Source: Sediminispirochaeta smaragdinae DSM 11293 (lineage in GTDB: Bacteria > Spirochaetota > Spirochaetia > DSM-16054 > Sediminispirochaetaceae). Taken from it: a DNA stretch of 64,000 bases. The notes under the pieces were generated by a model. It was not told the origin of the DNA. It searched no databases and saw only the letters and a list, made by a program, of their open reading frames with translations. Positions within the stretch are counted from its first letter, which is position 1. The number at the start of each line of letters is the position of its first letter. Positions 1-8,887 of this stretch are shown one piece after another. The position numbers were made by a program, and so were the translations under genes. The stretch spans positions 434,001-498,000 of the forward strand of contig NC_014364.1 of NCBI RefSeq assembly GCF_000143985.1, written 5' to 3'.

Positions 1-108
1 GTAATAAGCACCTCGCTGAAACAAATAGAAGATGGAGAAAAAATGCTGAATCGTTCAATCTTTTTATGGCTACAGAAGATGATTGGTAATTATGAAATAG
101 CAACATAA
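1..108 (+). CDS. C-terminal tail of an unidentified protein, cut by the window edge
   Basis: Frame 1 is open from the first base to a TAA at 106-108 and gives 35 residues ending in GNYEIAT. The start lies outside the window. The fragment is too short to assign a family. It is followed by transposase debris, so it may belong to another broken mobile gene. That the frame is coding at all is an inference from its openness only. Confidence 0.3.
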   Translation, partial: VISTSLKQIEDGEKMLNRSIFLWLQKMIGNYEIAT

Positions 109-169
109 CCAGCAATTGAATCAGACGTGTCTACTATCATGGTTTCTGCTGAGTATTCAGGTAAGCACA

Positions 170-420
170 GACGGCGTCAGAGGCGTCTGGCAGCGTCATA
201 AACTGGAAACAAAGTACTTTGCTTGATGAGCATTTCAGGATAAAGGGCCGTGAAAAGTTCTATGAAGCCATCGGTGAAATGTAGGAAGATCTGGAAGCAT
301 ATCTGAAATACAACAACGAAGAACGGACTCACCAGGGATGGAATATGAATGGCTGGGCGCCGAAACAAGCCTTCCTTTATGGAATACGAAAGAAGAAGAA
401 AAGCGGCAATGTCGCTTAGG
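170..420 (+). pseudogene. Remnant of an IS481-type transposase (C-terminus)
   Basis: Translation of the plus strand gives EHFRIKGREKFYEAIGEM, a stop, then EDLEAYLKYNNEERTHQG and a tail with GWAPKQAF. This is the end of an IS481-like DDE integrase core, whose typical ending is an LDxYLxxYNxERxHQG block followed by TP-x-x-AF. An in-frame TAG at about 272-274 and the absence of the upstream catalytic domain show that it is dead. It abuts the IS3 remnant that follows, so the left edge of the window is a graveyard of insertion sequences. Confidence 0.65.
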
Positions 421-434
421 TAAATCTGAGTATC

Positions 435-1178
435 TTTCGGGGGTAAGGTGTAAGGTCAATACTATACCGATACAGAGAAAACCCTACAGGGAATTGGCAG
501 AACAATAAGAAGTTCATCCAAAACAGATCAGTGTCTGGAAGAGGCAACCGCGCCAAGGTGCACCGGCTCTCTTTGAGAGAAAGAACCAAAAGGACCAGGA
601 GCTCGATCAGGTGAAGAAACGCGAATAAGAACTCTATAAGACACGTGTCCAACGACGGGCTGATATCGAAGAAATGATAAAGCTTAACGAGCTGTTCATA
701 TTCGACGACTTATGCGTGAATTGGGTTTGAAAGCTTTATCGCCAAAGTCTATTCCTAAGACGGAACATCCAGTGTATTCATAGTTGGTGAGAGGCAAGAG
801 GAACTCACTCTCCATGGATGCATATTTTTGTGTTGAAGCGTTAAAGGAGGCCTTGAAGGAATATGGAACCCTTGCAATCTTTAACACAGGCCAAGGCAGT
901 CAGTTTACCTTCTATGGATGTATGTAGAGCGGTTTTGTCAAAGTCTGAAGTATGTAGATATTTACTTGAAATCCTATGAATCGATATGTGAGCTGAAGGC
1001 TGACTTTATCTGGTACCTTCAGTTCTATAACAGCCGAAAATTTCACCAGAGTCTGGATTACCGGACACCAGAAGAGATGTATGAGTCATTCCAGGTAAAA
1101 GGGATAAGAGCTGCTGCTTAACCAAGCAACTACTGGAGGTTCCACCTTAACGTGCTGGAAAACTGTTTGACAAAAGTT
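435..1178 (+). pseudogene. Degenerate, deleted copy of the IS3-family element seen intact at 19.7-21.0 kb
   Basis: Stretches of this region match the complete IS3 element. About 480-650 matches orfA, including the helix-turn-helix and coiled-coil part. About 655-900 matches scattered pieces of orfB. 918-1121 still encodes 67 residues matching the orfB C-terminus ([33 protein letters not shown]). The right end also matches: GGTTCCACCTTAA, then AAAACTGTTTGACAAA near 1160-1175. Stops, frameshifts and large internal deletions remove the first two catalytic aspartates. The copy is clearly older than the intact one. Confidence 0.8.
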
Positions 1179-1426
1179 AGCGTAGAGTGAGACGGTAAAA
1201 CAGAACCGAACAAATCCTAATGTCTCTATTTTAGAAAAGTCTTTGAAATGGCTATGGCTCCACCGACGCCAAACTACGAAAGCTTGAAAAGCACTGCTTC
1301 CTTGGAACGTCGATCTTTGGTTTTTTCATGCGGTGTGGTTTATTTGACGCTTACACAGCAACTCTCCAGTTGTGTGGGGAGCATCTGTGATTGTAAAATT
1401 TCTAGATACTATAGGGATCTATCGGT

Positions 1427-2113
1427 TTATGCTTGGCACTTGATATGATTGTCGAGGATTTGAACCACCGCCATGTCCTTTCTGCGTATTCCGTCCAGAA
1501 GTTGCCGGTGTTCCTCCTGTAGTCTTGAATGATCCTGCGTCGGACAGAAGGCTTCAGCACGTCGAATGAATGGTTCCTTAACGAGTTCGTAAATTTGCGA
1601 TAGGATAGAATTGTTCGCCAGATGCACAATCTGACGGTGAAAATCAAAATCCAGCTCCTGGAAGAGAGAATAATCGGAGATCCCAAGCGCCTTATCCATC
1701 CTTCTGACGATGATGTACAATTTTTGGGGATCCGTTATCCTATCCGAAGAAATGTAGGTCCGCAGGGCATATGTCTCCAAGAGAGCTCTTGTCTCCATGA
1801 TCTGGCGATAATCCTGCATATCCAATTTTACGAACCGACTCAACACAGATGTACTGATACTTTCAAGAAAACTGGAAATCGAAGTTTCATTAATGATGCA
1901 ACCATATCCTTGGACTGTATGTAATAATCCGATACTTTTGAGTTTGCTGATCCCCTCTCGTACACTTGTTCTTCCGATACGGAAACACTTGGCAAGTTCT
2001 TTTTCGGTTGGCAGCATGTCCCCTGGCTGAAGATTATTCTCCTCGATATACTGAACAAGACGTTCGGCGACAAGGTCGGAGAGCTTTTCCTTTTCCAATG
2101 GCATCGGTTGCAT
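1427..2113 (-). CDS. GntR/FadR-family transcriptional regulator
   Basis: A 228-residue regulator. Residues about 10-75 form the GntR winged helix-turn-helix (LPTEKELAKCFRIGRTSVRE, then a GLLHTVQG wing). Residues about 100-225 form an all-helical FCD effector domain with the usual metal/ligand positions (DFHRQI, EEHRQL, DNH). FadR-subfamily FCD proteins generally sense small carboxylic acids, which fits the sugar-acid genes beside it. It is the last gene of the leftward operon aldolase-RpiR-GntR, 21 bp after the RpiR gene, with AAGGAA ahead of the ATG. It is a diverged paralogue of the GntR protein at 10926-11663, so the two flank the locus. Confidence 0.88.
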   Translation of the reverse strand: MQPMPLEKEKLSDLVAERLVQYIEENNLQPGDMLPTEKELAKCFRIGRTSVREGISKLKSIGLLHTVQGYGCIINETSISSFLESISTSVLSRFVKLDMQDYRQIMETRALLETYALRTYISSDRITDPQKLYIIVRRMDKALGISDYSLFQELDFDFHRQIVHLANNSILSQIYELVKEPFIRRAEAFCPTQDHSRLQEEHRQLLDGIRRKDMAVVQILDNHIKCQA

Positions 2114-2134
2114 TAACAGTATTCCTTTGTGTGA

Positions 2135-2983
2135 TCAAAACTTGAGGAAAGATAAACCTTTACGTGAATTCATCAAACGTTTTTCAGCATCCTTTCCCGC
2201 ACGTTGAGCGAGGCAGGAGAAAATGATATCTATGGCTGCAAGCTGTACATACCGTGAGACGATCGACTCATTCCGATAAGTCGTCTCGAATGATTGAATA
2301 GGTAAATAGATATCGGAGAGTTTGGCCAGCTGAGAGTTATCCTCACCTGAGATACAGATGATTGGTATCTTTCCTTTGACAAGTGATGCTTGTGCAACGA
2401 TGTTCTTTGTCTCCCCAGAAAAGGAGAAGCAGAAGAGAAGATCTTTTTCTCTCGGATTACTGAGGATTATTGCTGTTGTATGTTCGTCGGTCGTATAATG
2501 ACAATCGAAGCCTAACCTCGATAGTTTCACGAAAAGGTCGTATGCTGTTACTGCCGAGGTACCATATCCGATGACAATGATACGCTTTGATTGTTCGATT
2601 TGTGTTACAATCCGTTCGAAGGTGTCATCCTCGAGATCCTTGTTATTCATAGCCAATACGTGTATCGCAGATTGGAATATTTTTTTTCTGATGTTGAAAA
2701 TAGTGTCGGATGGAAGAATTGTAGAGAATTGTTCGAGGGGCGATTGTCCTTGATTTGCGATCTCGGTTGCAAGTGTGACCTTGAACTCATGGTACCCGGA
2801 AAAGCCGAGTGCCTTGTAAAACTTAACAACAGAAGCCTCACTTCTAGCTCCTGAAGCCGAAGTGAGGCTAGAAATAGACATATTTATTGCCTTATGGGGA
2901 TTTGATATCACAAAACTGCCAATCTTTTTTTGAATGGGCGGAAGAAAGGCTAGTTTCTTTTTAATTGTCGATATGATATCCAT
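2135..2983 (-). CDS. RpiR/HexR-type transcriptional regulator (HTH-SIS)
   Basis: 282 residues with the RpiR layout: an N-terminal HTH_6 domain (about 1-77, including KKLAFLPPIQKKIGSFV and SEASVVKFYKALGFSGYHEF), then a SIS sugar-phosphate-binding domain (about 125-265, with VIGYGTSAVTAYDLF and FSFSGETKNIVAQA). Such proteins usually sense a phosphosugar or phosphosugar-acid. It lies between the aldolase and a GntR gene in the leftward operon. A 15-base site at 3976-3990 in the shared divergent promoter resembles the published HexR operator, so it is the most likely controller of both arms. The actual ligand is unknown. Confidence 0.88.
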   Translation of the reverse strand: MDIISTIKKKLAFLPPIQKKIGSFVISNPHKAINMSISSLTSASGARSEASVVKFYKALGFSGYHEFKVTLATEIANQGQSPLEQFSTILPSDTIFNIRKKIFQSAIHVLAMNNKDLEDDTFERIVTQIEQSKRIIVIGYGTSAVTAYDLFVKLSRLGFDCHYTTDEHTTAIILSNPREKDLLFCFSFSGETKNIVAQASLVKGKIPIICISGEDNSQLAKLSDIYLPIQSFETTYRNESIVSRYVQLAAIDIIFSCLAQRAGKDAEKRLMNSRKGLSFLKF

Positions 2984-3034
2984 AATCCCCGCGAGTATAC
3001 TGTTTCTTAGCGAAAGTATAACACCGAGAATTAG

Positions 3035-3919
3035 CTATGCCAATATGCCTTGCTCATCAATCATTTTTCGTGCCTTATCATAGGTCTCCTTCGAGATATC
3101 CTTGAACGGAGAACGTGGGTACCCGGGATTGATTCCACGCATCTTAAGAATTGCGTAAATCATGGTGAGGGTCTGGGCCATCTTGATAATGTTCCTCGCC
3201 TTGACAACAGCGAGCTGTTTTTTGCCAGTTTCCAAAGGGTCTCCAGCCTTCCAAGTCTTATAGAAATCAGTCATGAACTCGGGAAAACAGTTCGCAAGCC
3301 CTGCGATAACGCCACATGCACCTACGTCAAGAGCTCCGGCTGCGATCGCTTCAGTGCCTATAATGAACTGGAAGTCAGGTCTTGTGACTGCAAGTTTATA
3401 GTTATAGAAAGACACGAGATCGAAAGCCGAATCCTTGACACCGGCAAGGCCATAGTCGGCTAGCACACTTAAAGTCTGTGGAGCAACAGGATTGTTGGAG
3501 AGATCAGGATTATTGTAGAGGAACACGGGAATCTTTACAGCATCTATCAAGGCTTTGTAGTGGTCGACCAATTGTTCCTGTGTATAATGGTAATAATACG
3601 GTGGAATTGCACCGATTGCATCGGAACCAATTTCCTCAGCATGCTTTGCCAAATCTATCGCCTCGGTCGTAGTTGCTGCTCCTACGTGAATGATTGCAAA
3701 TGCGTTCCCTTTTTCTTCATTCACGATGCGAGCTACCAGCTTGCGCTCTTCGGTGGTCAGAAGGGGCCCACTTCCATACGTTCCGCAAGGATAAAAGCCC
3801 TGTACATGGTTTGCGAGCCATCTGGTCAGGTTTCTCATGGTCTTCTCATCGATATTACCTTGTTTATCAAAACTGGTAATCAGAGGTGGGATAATTCCTG
3901 AGAAAAGTTTCTTTTGCAT
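3035..3919 (-). CDS. DapA/NanA-superfamily aldolase (dihydrodipicolinate synthase-like)
   Basis: A 294-residue (beta/alpha)8 class I aldolase. The carboxylate-binding loop is seen as GTYGSG at 46-51 (GTTGE in DapA), the catalytic tyrosine in LYNNP is Tyr135, and the Schiff-base lysine in GVKDSAFD is Lys162. Members cleave or form 2-keto acids such as KDG, N-acetylneuraminate or 4-hydroxy-2-oxo acids. True DapA is unlikely, because the neighbours are a KDG-kinase-like gene, dehydrogenases and a carboxylate transporter. It is the first gene of the leftward operon, with a strong AAGGAG 8 nt before the ATG. The exact substrate cannot be read from sequence. Confidence 0.9.
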   Translation of the reverse strand: MQKKLFSGIIPPLITSFDKQGNIDEKTMRNLTRWLANHVQGFYPCGTYGSGPLLTTEERKLVARIVNEEKGNAFAIIHVGAATTTEAIDLAKHAEEIGSDAIGAIPPYYYHYTQEQLVDHYKALIDAVKIPVFLYNNPDLSNNPVAPQTLSVLADYGLAGVKDSAFDLVSFYNYKLAVTRPDFQFIIGTEAIAAGALDVGACGVIAGLANCFPEFMTDFYKTWKAGDPLETGKKQLAVVKARNIIKMAQTLTMIYAILKMRGINPGYPRSPFKDISKETYDKARKMIDEQGILA

Positions 3920-3951
3920 TAGATTCTCCTTCTAAACTAAAATTTTATTTT

Positions 3952-3980
3952 ATTTTATGCATTTTTCGGGGATTATGCAA
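3952..3980 (-). promoter_or_regulatory. Leftward promoter for the aldolase operon
   Basis: On the minus strand TTGCAT (3980-3975) is followed after 17 nt by TAAAAT (3957-3952), a good sigma-70 match. It is placed 33 bp upstream of the aldolase start codon. Its -35 box overlaps the HexR-like palindrome at 3976-3990, which suggests direct repression at this site. Confidence 0.5.
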
Positions 3981-3990
3981 TAAAATTACA
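3976..3990. promoter_or_regulatory. HexR/RpiR-like operator
   Basis: TGCAATAAAATTACA matches 14 of 15 positions of the HexR consensus as I recall it (TGTARTWWWATTACA). It is an imperfect palindrome (TGCAAT, AAA, ATTACA) in the 129-bp region between the divergent aldolase and kinase genes. An RpiR-family regulator is encoded two genes away. Regulator and site are joined by inference only. Confidence 0.5.
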
Positions 3991-4013
3991 TAAAAAGTAA
4001 AAAAATTTTTTTA

Positions 4014-4042
4014 TTGACAGGTAATAAAACCAATGGTAGGGT
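4014..4042 (+). promoter_or_regulatory. Possible rightward promoter for the kinase operon
   Basis: A perfect TTGACA (4014-4019) is followed after 17 nt by TAGGGT (4037-4042), a weak -10. If used, transcription would begin at or next to the assigned ATG at 4049. The message would then be nearly leaderless, or translation would start at the GTG at 4064. Confidence 0.35.
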
Positions 4043-4048
4043 TTTCTT

Positions 4049-4990
4049 ATGGGGGCACGAAGCGTGAAAAATATACTTGTATGGGGAGAGCCGATGTTTG
4101 GATTCTATCCCATTGATAATCCTATGATCGAAAAGTGCAACACTCTGAGCATGACTTGGGGGGGGGATGCTTCCAATTTCGCCATCGGAGTTGCTAGGTT
4201 AGACCATCATTCGGTTTTCTTTACAGGACTTGGCACTGAACCATTCGGAGATGGATTTATCGATCTTTGGATGAAAAACGGAGTGGATGTTTCCCAAGTC
4301 GTCCGTGATCCTTCCCGGCGGACTGGCTTCTACTTTGTATCATTCATCAATGGCAAGCATAACCTGACTTACTATCGGGAAAATTCGGCAGCAACAGCCA
4401 TCCAATTTGCCCAACTAGATCAGCAAGTCCTTAAAGAGAGCGCCGTTTTCCACTTCACCGGTACTGGTCTTGGTATGGGGAGTGCTGCTAGAACACTCTG
4501 CCGACAAATCATAGACGCAAAGAAAGGGAGTGATTGTATCATCTCCTTTGATGTGAATTATCGCACATTACAGTGGAACGACCCCATTTTAGCGGAACGG
4601 GAAATATCGAATGCGATTGCTTCAGGTGTGACCCATTTGGATATCACCGATGACGAGATGTTTGCATTGGGGTGGGGAACCGATCTTGATGCCTTGATCA
4701 GACGTTTTCCGACACTTGAGGTAATAGCGTACAAGCAGGGCCCAAAGGGCGTAACCATAAAAACCCGTGGGAGCCAATTCGACTCACCGGCATTCTTGGT
4801 AAAGGTGAAGGACACAGTTGGTGCTGGAGACAGCTTTGATGTTGGATTCATCATATCACTCTTAGAAGGAAAAAGTCTCGAAGAAGCTGCAAGAATCGGG
4901 AATGCTACGGGAGGTCTCACCTGTACTGGGCTCGGGCCAATCTCATCGTCGCCAACCCGCAAGGAGCTTGATGAATTCTTGGCAACATGA
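4049..4990 (+). CDS. PfkB-family sugar kinase, 2-keto-3-deoxygluconate kinase-like
   Basis: A 313-residue ribokinase-fold kinase. The C-terminal PfkB signature DTVGAGDSFD at 255-264 carries the catalytic base Asp261, and the N-terminal Gly-Gly substrate motif is at 38-39 (WGGDASNFA). The FDVNYRTLQW block at 168-177 resembles the D-x-N-x-R-x-x-L-W motif of KDG kinases. It would phosphorylate a 2-keto-3-deoxy sugar acid before cleavage by the aldolase encoded opposite. The start is uncertain: ATG 4049 has GGTAGGG ahead of it, while GTG 4064, preceded by GGGGGC, gives the more usual N-terminus. It is first in the rightward operon and overlaps the next open frame. Confidence 0.87.
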   Translation: MGARSVKNILVWGEPMFGFYPIDNPMIEKCNTLSMTWGGDASNFAIGVARLDHHSVFFTGLGTEPFGDGFIDLWMKNGVDVSQVVRDPSRRTGFYFVSFINGKHNLTYYRENSAATAIQFAQLDQQVLKESAVFHFTGTGLGMGSAARTLCRQIIDAKKGSDCIISFDVNYRTLQWNDPILAEREISNAIASGVTHLDITDDEMFALGWGTDLDALIRRFPTLEVIAYKQGPKGVTIKTRGSQFDSPAFLVKVKDTVGAGDSFDVGFIISLLEGKSLEEAARIGNATGGLTCTGLGPISSSPTRKELDEFLAT

Positions 4991-5019
4991 ATATGAGCCC
5001 ATCAAGGAGAATTGAAGAC

Positions 5020-5793
5020 ATGGTCGATGATACATTCATGAAAACTTGTAGCCTCCAAGAAAAGGTTGTTCTGATTACCGGAGGAGGGACAGGCATAGGA
5101 TTGGGAATTGCTCGATGTATGGTCTTGTCAGGTGCCACAGTAATTCTCATAGGTAGGAGGTTAGAGAAGCTCAAAGAGGCTTGCGCCAGTTTAGGGTCAA
5201 ATGCGTACTATTACCAGTTTGATATCACCAATTGGGAGGCCCATGAGCAATTCGCAGAAAAAGTAGTAGAAACTTTCGGGAAGTTGGATATTTTGGTCAA
5301 TAATGCGGGAAATCAATATAAGGCATCATCCTTTAAGGTGAATCTCGATGATATGTCGAGCACGTTCGATGTTCATGTCAAGGCAAGCTTTGCTATGACC
5401 CGTACATTCCTTCCCTATATGATCGATCGACAGCGCGGTTCGGTGATATTCATCTCCTCCATGGCAGGGTTCATTGGATTAACCAATCAGATCAGTTATG
5501 CAGCTGCAAAATCAGCAATCATGGGCCTTGTTCGTACTTTTTCAAGTGAAGTCTCGCAACATGGGCTTCGATTCAATGCGATCGTACCCGGGTGGTTCGA
5601 GACTCCGATGATGTTAAAAGCCATGGGAAACGATATAAAGCGACAGGAGCATGTTCTATGTAGAACTGCAATGCACCGTTTTGGACAACCTGAGGATATT
5701 GGGTGGGCCGCAGTTTACCTCGGTTCCGATGCCTCGAAATTTGTTACAGGAACTTCTTTGGTGGTCGATGGAGGAGCTCTCTCGGGATTCTAA
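5020..5793 (+). CDS. Short-chain dehydrogenase/reductase
   Basis: A classical SDR of 257 residues from ATG 5020, chosen because AAGGAG lies 10 nt before it. Upstream in-frame starts from 4987 lack such a site. The cofactor motif TGGGTGIG is at 20-27, NNAG at 94-97, and the catalytic Ser-Tyr-x3-Lys set includes Tyr160 and Lys164 (SYAAAKSA). Arginines after beta-2 (IGRRLEK) suggest NADP(H) may be accepted. Homologues include gluconate 5-dehydrogenase and 2-keto-3-deoxygluconate dehydrogenase, either of which would suit this sugar-acid operon. The specificity is not readable from the sequence. Confidence 0.88.
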   Translation: MVDDTFMKTCSLQEKVVLITGGGTGIGLGIARCMVLSGATVILIGRRLEKLKEACASLGSNAYYYQFDITNWEAHEQFAEKVVETFGKLDILVNNAGNQYKASSFKVNLDDMSSTFDVHVKASFAMTRTFLPYMIDRQRGSVIFISSMAGFIGLTNQISYAAAKSAIMGLVRTFSSEVSQHGLRFNAIVPGWFETPMMLKAMGNDIKRQEHVLCRTAMHRFGQPEDIGWAAVYLGSDASKFVTGTSLVVDGGALSGF

Positions 5794-5876
5794 AGAACTG
5801 GGGGAGTTGAAAATGTATGGACGGATCGTGGTTGGCCATAAGTTAAAACTTGAATTGACCGAAATCGGAGGGATAT

Positions 5877-6884
5877 ATGATCTGTAACGTCTTGAAAGAT
5901 AAAAATATTTTAGTCATGGAAGAACGGCCTATGCTTGAACCACGTACAGGTCAAGTCAGGATCAAGACTGTCCTGGCTGGTATCTGTGGTTCAGATATCC
6001 ATGCCCTGCATGGAATGCAGCCATCACTCCTCTTTCCAACGGTGATGGGACATGAATTGGTTGGTGTAATCGATGCAATTGCAGCTTCGGAAAATGAAGG
6101 AACATTCAAAGTTGGGGATCGGGTTGTCGTTGATCCCTCCTTCAGATGTGGTAAGTGTGATCTCTGCTTATCAGGAAAGGAAAACATCTGTGAGGAGTTA
6201 CGAGTATTGGGAGTCCATTGTGACGGAGGTTTTGCCGACTATTTCCTCTGCGAAATCGATATGCTTCACAAAATTCCCGACTCGTTGCGCTTCGAGGAAG
6301 CTATCTTCAGTGAACCGTTGAGCATCGCGATGCATGCGATTTCACGGATTACTTCGACTGGCAGAAAGAAAACTGCAATAATCGGCGCCGGTCCAATCGG
6401 ACTCGCACTCCTGATTGCATTGAAGGAACTATTCGAAGAAGTATTAGTCTTTGAGGTTCTCGAGAACAGAAAGTCGGCGGCACGCATCATCGGTGCTGAT
6501 CAAGTCCTCGACTCCGTTGGTGATACCTATCCGGCCGAGGATATCGATGTAGTGTTCGATACTGTCTCGATTCCCTCCACAGTTACCTTGACCGAACGAA
6601 TCGTAAAAAGGGGAGGTGAGGTCATCATCGTTGGTATGGCTAAGCCGGAGATTGGCTTTCAACTGTTACCAATCTTAAAAAAAGAGCTTTCCGTTAGGGG
6701 TACGAGAATGACACGACGGGAGGATTTCAAGGCTGCATTGGACTTGCTAACCAAAACCGATCCGAAGTTGATTCAAGCCATCATCACAGGATATTGGAGT
6801 CTATCTGATTCGATCAAGGCGATCCGGTACACTGAAACACACGCCGGTACGTGCATCAAGGAAGTGTTGGATTTCAGGAGATAG
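5877..6884 (+). CDS. Zinc-dependent alcohol/polyol dehydrogenase (MDR family)
   Basis: 335 residues of the medium-chain dehydrogenase family. Catalytic zinc ligands are Cys37 (GICGSD) and His59-Glu60 (GHE). The structural zinc site has Cys91, 94, 97 and 105 (CGKCDLCLSGKENIC). A Rossmann motif GAGPIGLALLIAL follows at about 165-180. The family oxidises polyols, L-threonine, or sugar acids such as L-idonate or galactonate. GGAGGG immediately precedes the ATG. It follows the SDR after an 83-bp gap in the same operon and presumably supplies a second oxidation step. Confidence 0.88.
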   Translation: MICNVLKDKNILVMEERPMLEPRTGQVRIKTVLAGICGSDIHALHGMQPSLLFPTVMGHELVGVIDAIAASENEGTFKVGDRVVVDPSFRCGKCDLCLSGKENICEELRVLGVHCDGGFADYFLCEIDMLHKIPDSLRFEEAIFSEPLSIAMHAISRITSTGRKKTAIIGAGPIGLALLIALKELFEEVLVFEVLENRKSAARIIGADQVLDSVGDTYPAEDIDVVFDTVSIPSTVTLTERIVKRGGEVIIVGMAKPEIGFQLLPILKKELSVRGTRMTRREDFKAALDLLTKTDPKLIQAIITGYWSLSDSIKAIRYTETHAGTCIKEVLDFRR

Positions 6885-6890
6885 GAGTAT

Positions 6891-7829
6891 ATGCACAACA
6901 TAGCAATCATCACAACAGCATTTGGAAACGGTTTGCCCGATAGGGAGCATACATATGCCGCTTTGGCTGATGAATTAGAATTGCGGATCCGCTACTGCAC
7001 AAAAGAGGAGTTGCTTGCTGATCCGAAGGGAATCAAAGGGGTGATTGTCGGGGTGGAGAAAGCCGATAAGGAGTTGTTCACCTGTCCCGACCTTCGTGTG
7101 GCAATGAAATTCGGTGTAGGTCTCGACAATTTTGATATGGAGAGTGCCGGGAAGGCACATGTGCAGGTAGTTAACATGCCTGGTATCAATAGTGACGCGG
7201 TTGCTGAGATGACAATAACCTTGATGCTCTGTGTTTCACGGATGATTTTGCCGATGGGCCAGCGTATGTCTAATGGTCAGTTTGTACAATACTGCTCGCA
7301 TACTGTCCAACATAAGAAACTCGGCATTATCGGCATGGGGACCATTGGTAGAAAAGTTGCGAAAATGGCAACTGCTCTTGGAATGGAGTGTCTCGGTTAC
7401 GATGTTCGTACATTCGATTTGGAAGGAGTGAACATGGTCGATTTGCCCACATTATTCGAGCAATCGGATGTCATAACCATCCATATCCCGTTGATGTCAA
7501 CTACCCATCATTTGATCGGCAAAGAAGCATTTTCACGTATGAAGCATGGAGTGATCCTGATTAACACCTCCCGAGGTGGAGTGGTGGATGACGAAGAGCT
7601 ATATGAGCGGTTACAGAATGGCCATATTATGGGAGCAGGTCTTGATGTTTTCGAAAACGAAGAGATTAGGAATAGGCTTGTCACACATGAAAATGTGATT
7701 TGTACCCCTCATGTTGCTGCATATACCCATGAAACACTCCGATTCATGGAAAATACCGCATTGAAGAAGATTAAAGCCTGCTTAGCAGGAGAAAAAAATC
7801 ACGAGGTTTCCAAAGGAGGAACTGTATGA
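6891..7829 (+). CDS. D-isomer-specific 2-hydroxyacid dehydrogenase
   Basis: 312 residues resembling phosphoglycerate/hydroxypyruvate dehydrogenases. The nucleotide motif GMGTIGRKVA is in the middle of the protein, the substrate-binding Arg is in NTSRGGVVDDEEL, and the catalytic His is in CTPHVAAYT. It interconverts a 2-keto acid and a D-2-hydroxyacid with NAD(P)H. It starts 7 bp after the alcohol dehydrogenase gene and overlaps the next gene by 4 bp (ATGA), so it is firmly in the operon. With the LarA-like racemase downstream, it could oxidise whichever hydroxyacid enantiomer the racemase produces. Confidence 0.9.
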   Translation: MHNIAIITTAFGNGLPDREHTYAALADELELRIRYCTKEELLADPKGIKGVIVGVEKADKELFTCPDLRVAMKFGVGLDNFDMESAGKAHVQVVNMPGINSDAVAEMTITLMLCVSRMILPMGQRMSNGQFVQYCSHTVQHKKLGIIGMGTIGRKVAKMATALGMECLGYDVRTFDLEGVNMVDLPTLFEQSDVITIHIPLMSTTHHLIGKEAFSRMKHGVILINTSRGGVVDDEELYERLQNGHIMGAGLDVFENEEIRNRLVTHENVICTPHVAAYTHETLRFMENTALKKIKACLAGEKNHEVSKGGTV

Positions 7830-8845
7830 GAAAAGTATGCGTGGCATTATTGTTGTCCACCGCCGTGTTGTCTTCAGTTTTCGCAGCGGCACAAGCTGAA
7901 GATTCTGCAGAAAGTTATCCAAATCGTTCGATCCTGATGATCGTTCCCTTCGGTCCTGGCGGTGCTACCGATCAGCTCGCCAGGATTACGCAGAAAGTTA
8001 TGGAAGACGAACTTGGTCAGCCCTTTACTGTGCAAAATATGGCCGGTGGGGGTACTTCCATCGGTACACAGTATCTGATGGATCAGACACATGATGGTTA
8101 CACCGTGATGGCGGCACCTACCGATATTGTCAGCATTGGTGTCATGGGACAGTCAAAGTTTACCTACAAAGATCTTTCATATCTTGGTATTGGAGTCTCT
8201 GTTCCTGCGGTTTTCTTGGTGAATCCGAATTCGAATATCCATACATTGGAGGAATTGGTTGCAGCAATGAAAGCTAAGAAGCTTACAGCCGGAGTGGCCG
8301 ATGCCGGGTGCGCATGGACGAGAGCAACAGCATTACTCTGCAGTGAAACGGGAGTACAGCTTCCTGAGTTTGTTCCTTCTGGTGGCGGATACAATGCTGC
8401 AGTCGCTGCGATGAAGGGGGACGTCGATTTTGCATGTTGCGGATTCGGTGAGGCAATGGAGTTGATCAAGGGCGACCAGCTTCGGGCACTTGCATACTGG
8501 GGTTCAGAGGAGTTCACTCTATCCAATGGTACAGTGGTTCCCAATGCCAGCAAGCTTTATCCTCAGCTTCAAAAATACGATCCGTTCGGTGGCTGGGTAG
8601 GTTTTGCTGTTCCTGCAGATACTCCGAAGCCGATCCAAGAGAAGTTGATCGCGGCCTACAAGACAGCTCTCTCCGATCCCTCCTTCGACAAGTTTTGTGA
8701 GACGCAGGTCATGTTTCCTGTAAAGCTGTTCGGCGATGACGCCCAAGCCTACGCCGAGATGAGTTCCCGTGTGAATGCCTACATGTTGTGGGATCTTGGT
8801 TTTGCAAAGATCGATCCTGCGACACTCGGGTTGGAGCGGCTGTAG
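7826..8845 (+). CDS. tctC: Tripartite tricarboxylate transporter substrate-binding protein (TctC/Bug)
   Basis: 339 residues with a cleavable signal peptide (basic MRKV, hydrophobic VALLLSTAVLSSVF, AAAQA). The Bug-family start of the mature protein follows, SILMIVPFGPGGATDQLAR. These periplasmic proteins capture carboxylates for the TctBA permease. A very strong AAAGGAGG precedes the ATG, and the gene overlaps the preceding dehydrogenase by 4 bp. The family covers citrate, tartrate, glutarate, aromatic acids and others, so the ligand is unknown; the enzymes around it suggest a hydroxy- or sugar acid. A short AGTATAATACT palindrome sits on the stop codon. Confidence 0.92.
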   Translation: MRKVCVALLLSTAVLSSVFAAAQAEDSAESYPNRSILMIVPFGPGGATDQLARITQKVMEDELGQPFTVQNMAGGGTSIGTQYLMDQTHDGYTVMAAPTDIVSIGVMGQSKFTYKDLSYLGIGVSVPAVFLVNPNSNIHTLEELVAAMKAKKLTAGVADAGCAWTRATALLCSETGVQLPEFVPSGGGYNAAVAAMKGDVDFACCGFGEAMELIKGDQLRALAYWGSEEFTLSNGTVVPNASKLYPQLQKYDPFGGWVGFAVPADTPKPIQEKLIAAYKTALSDPSFDKFCETQVMFPVKLFGDDAQAYAEMSSRVNAYMLWDLGFAKIDPATLGLERL

Positions 8846-8887
8846 TATAATACTGTAGAAATTTAAATGACGTGAGGTTTTAGTACG

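Noticed and set aside
1248-1448. Short plus-strand frame of 66 codons.
   Set aside because: Composition is not protein-like, it overlaps the GntR 3' end, and no ribosome site is present.
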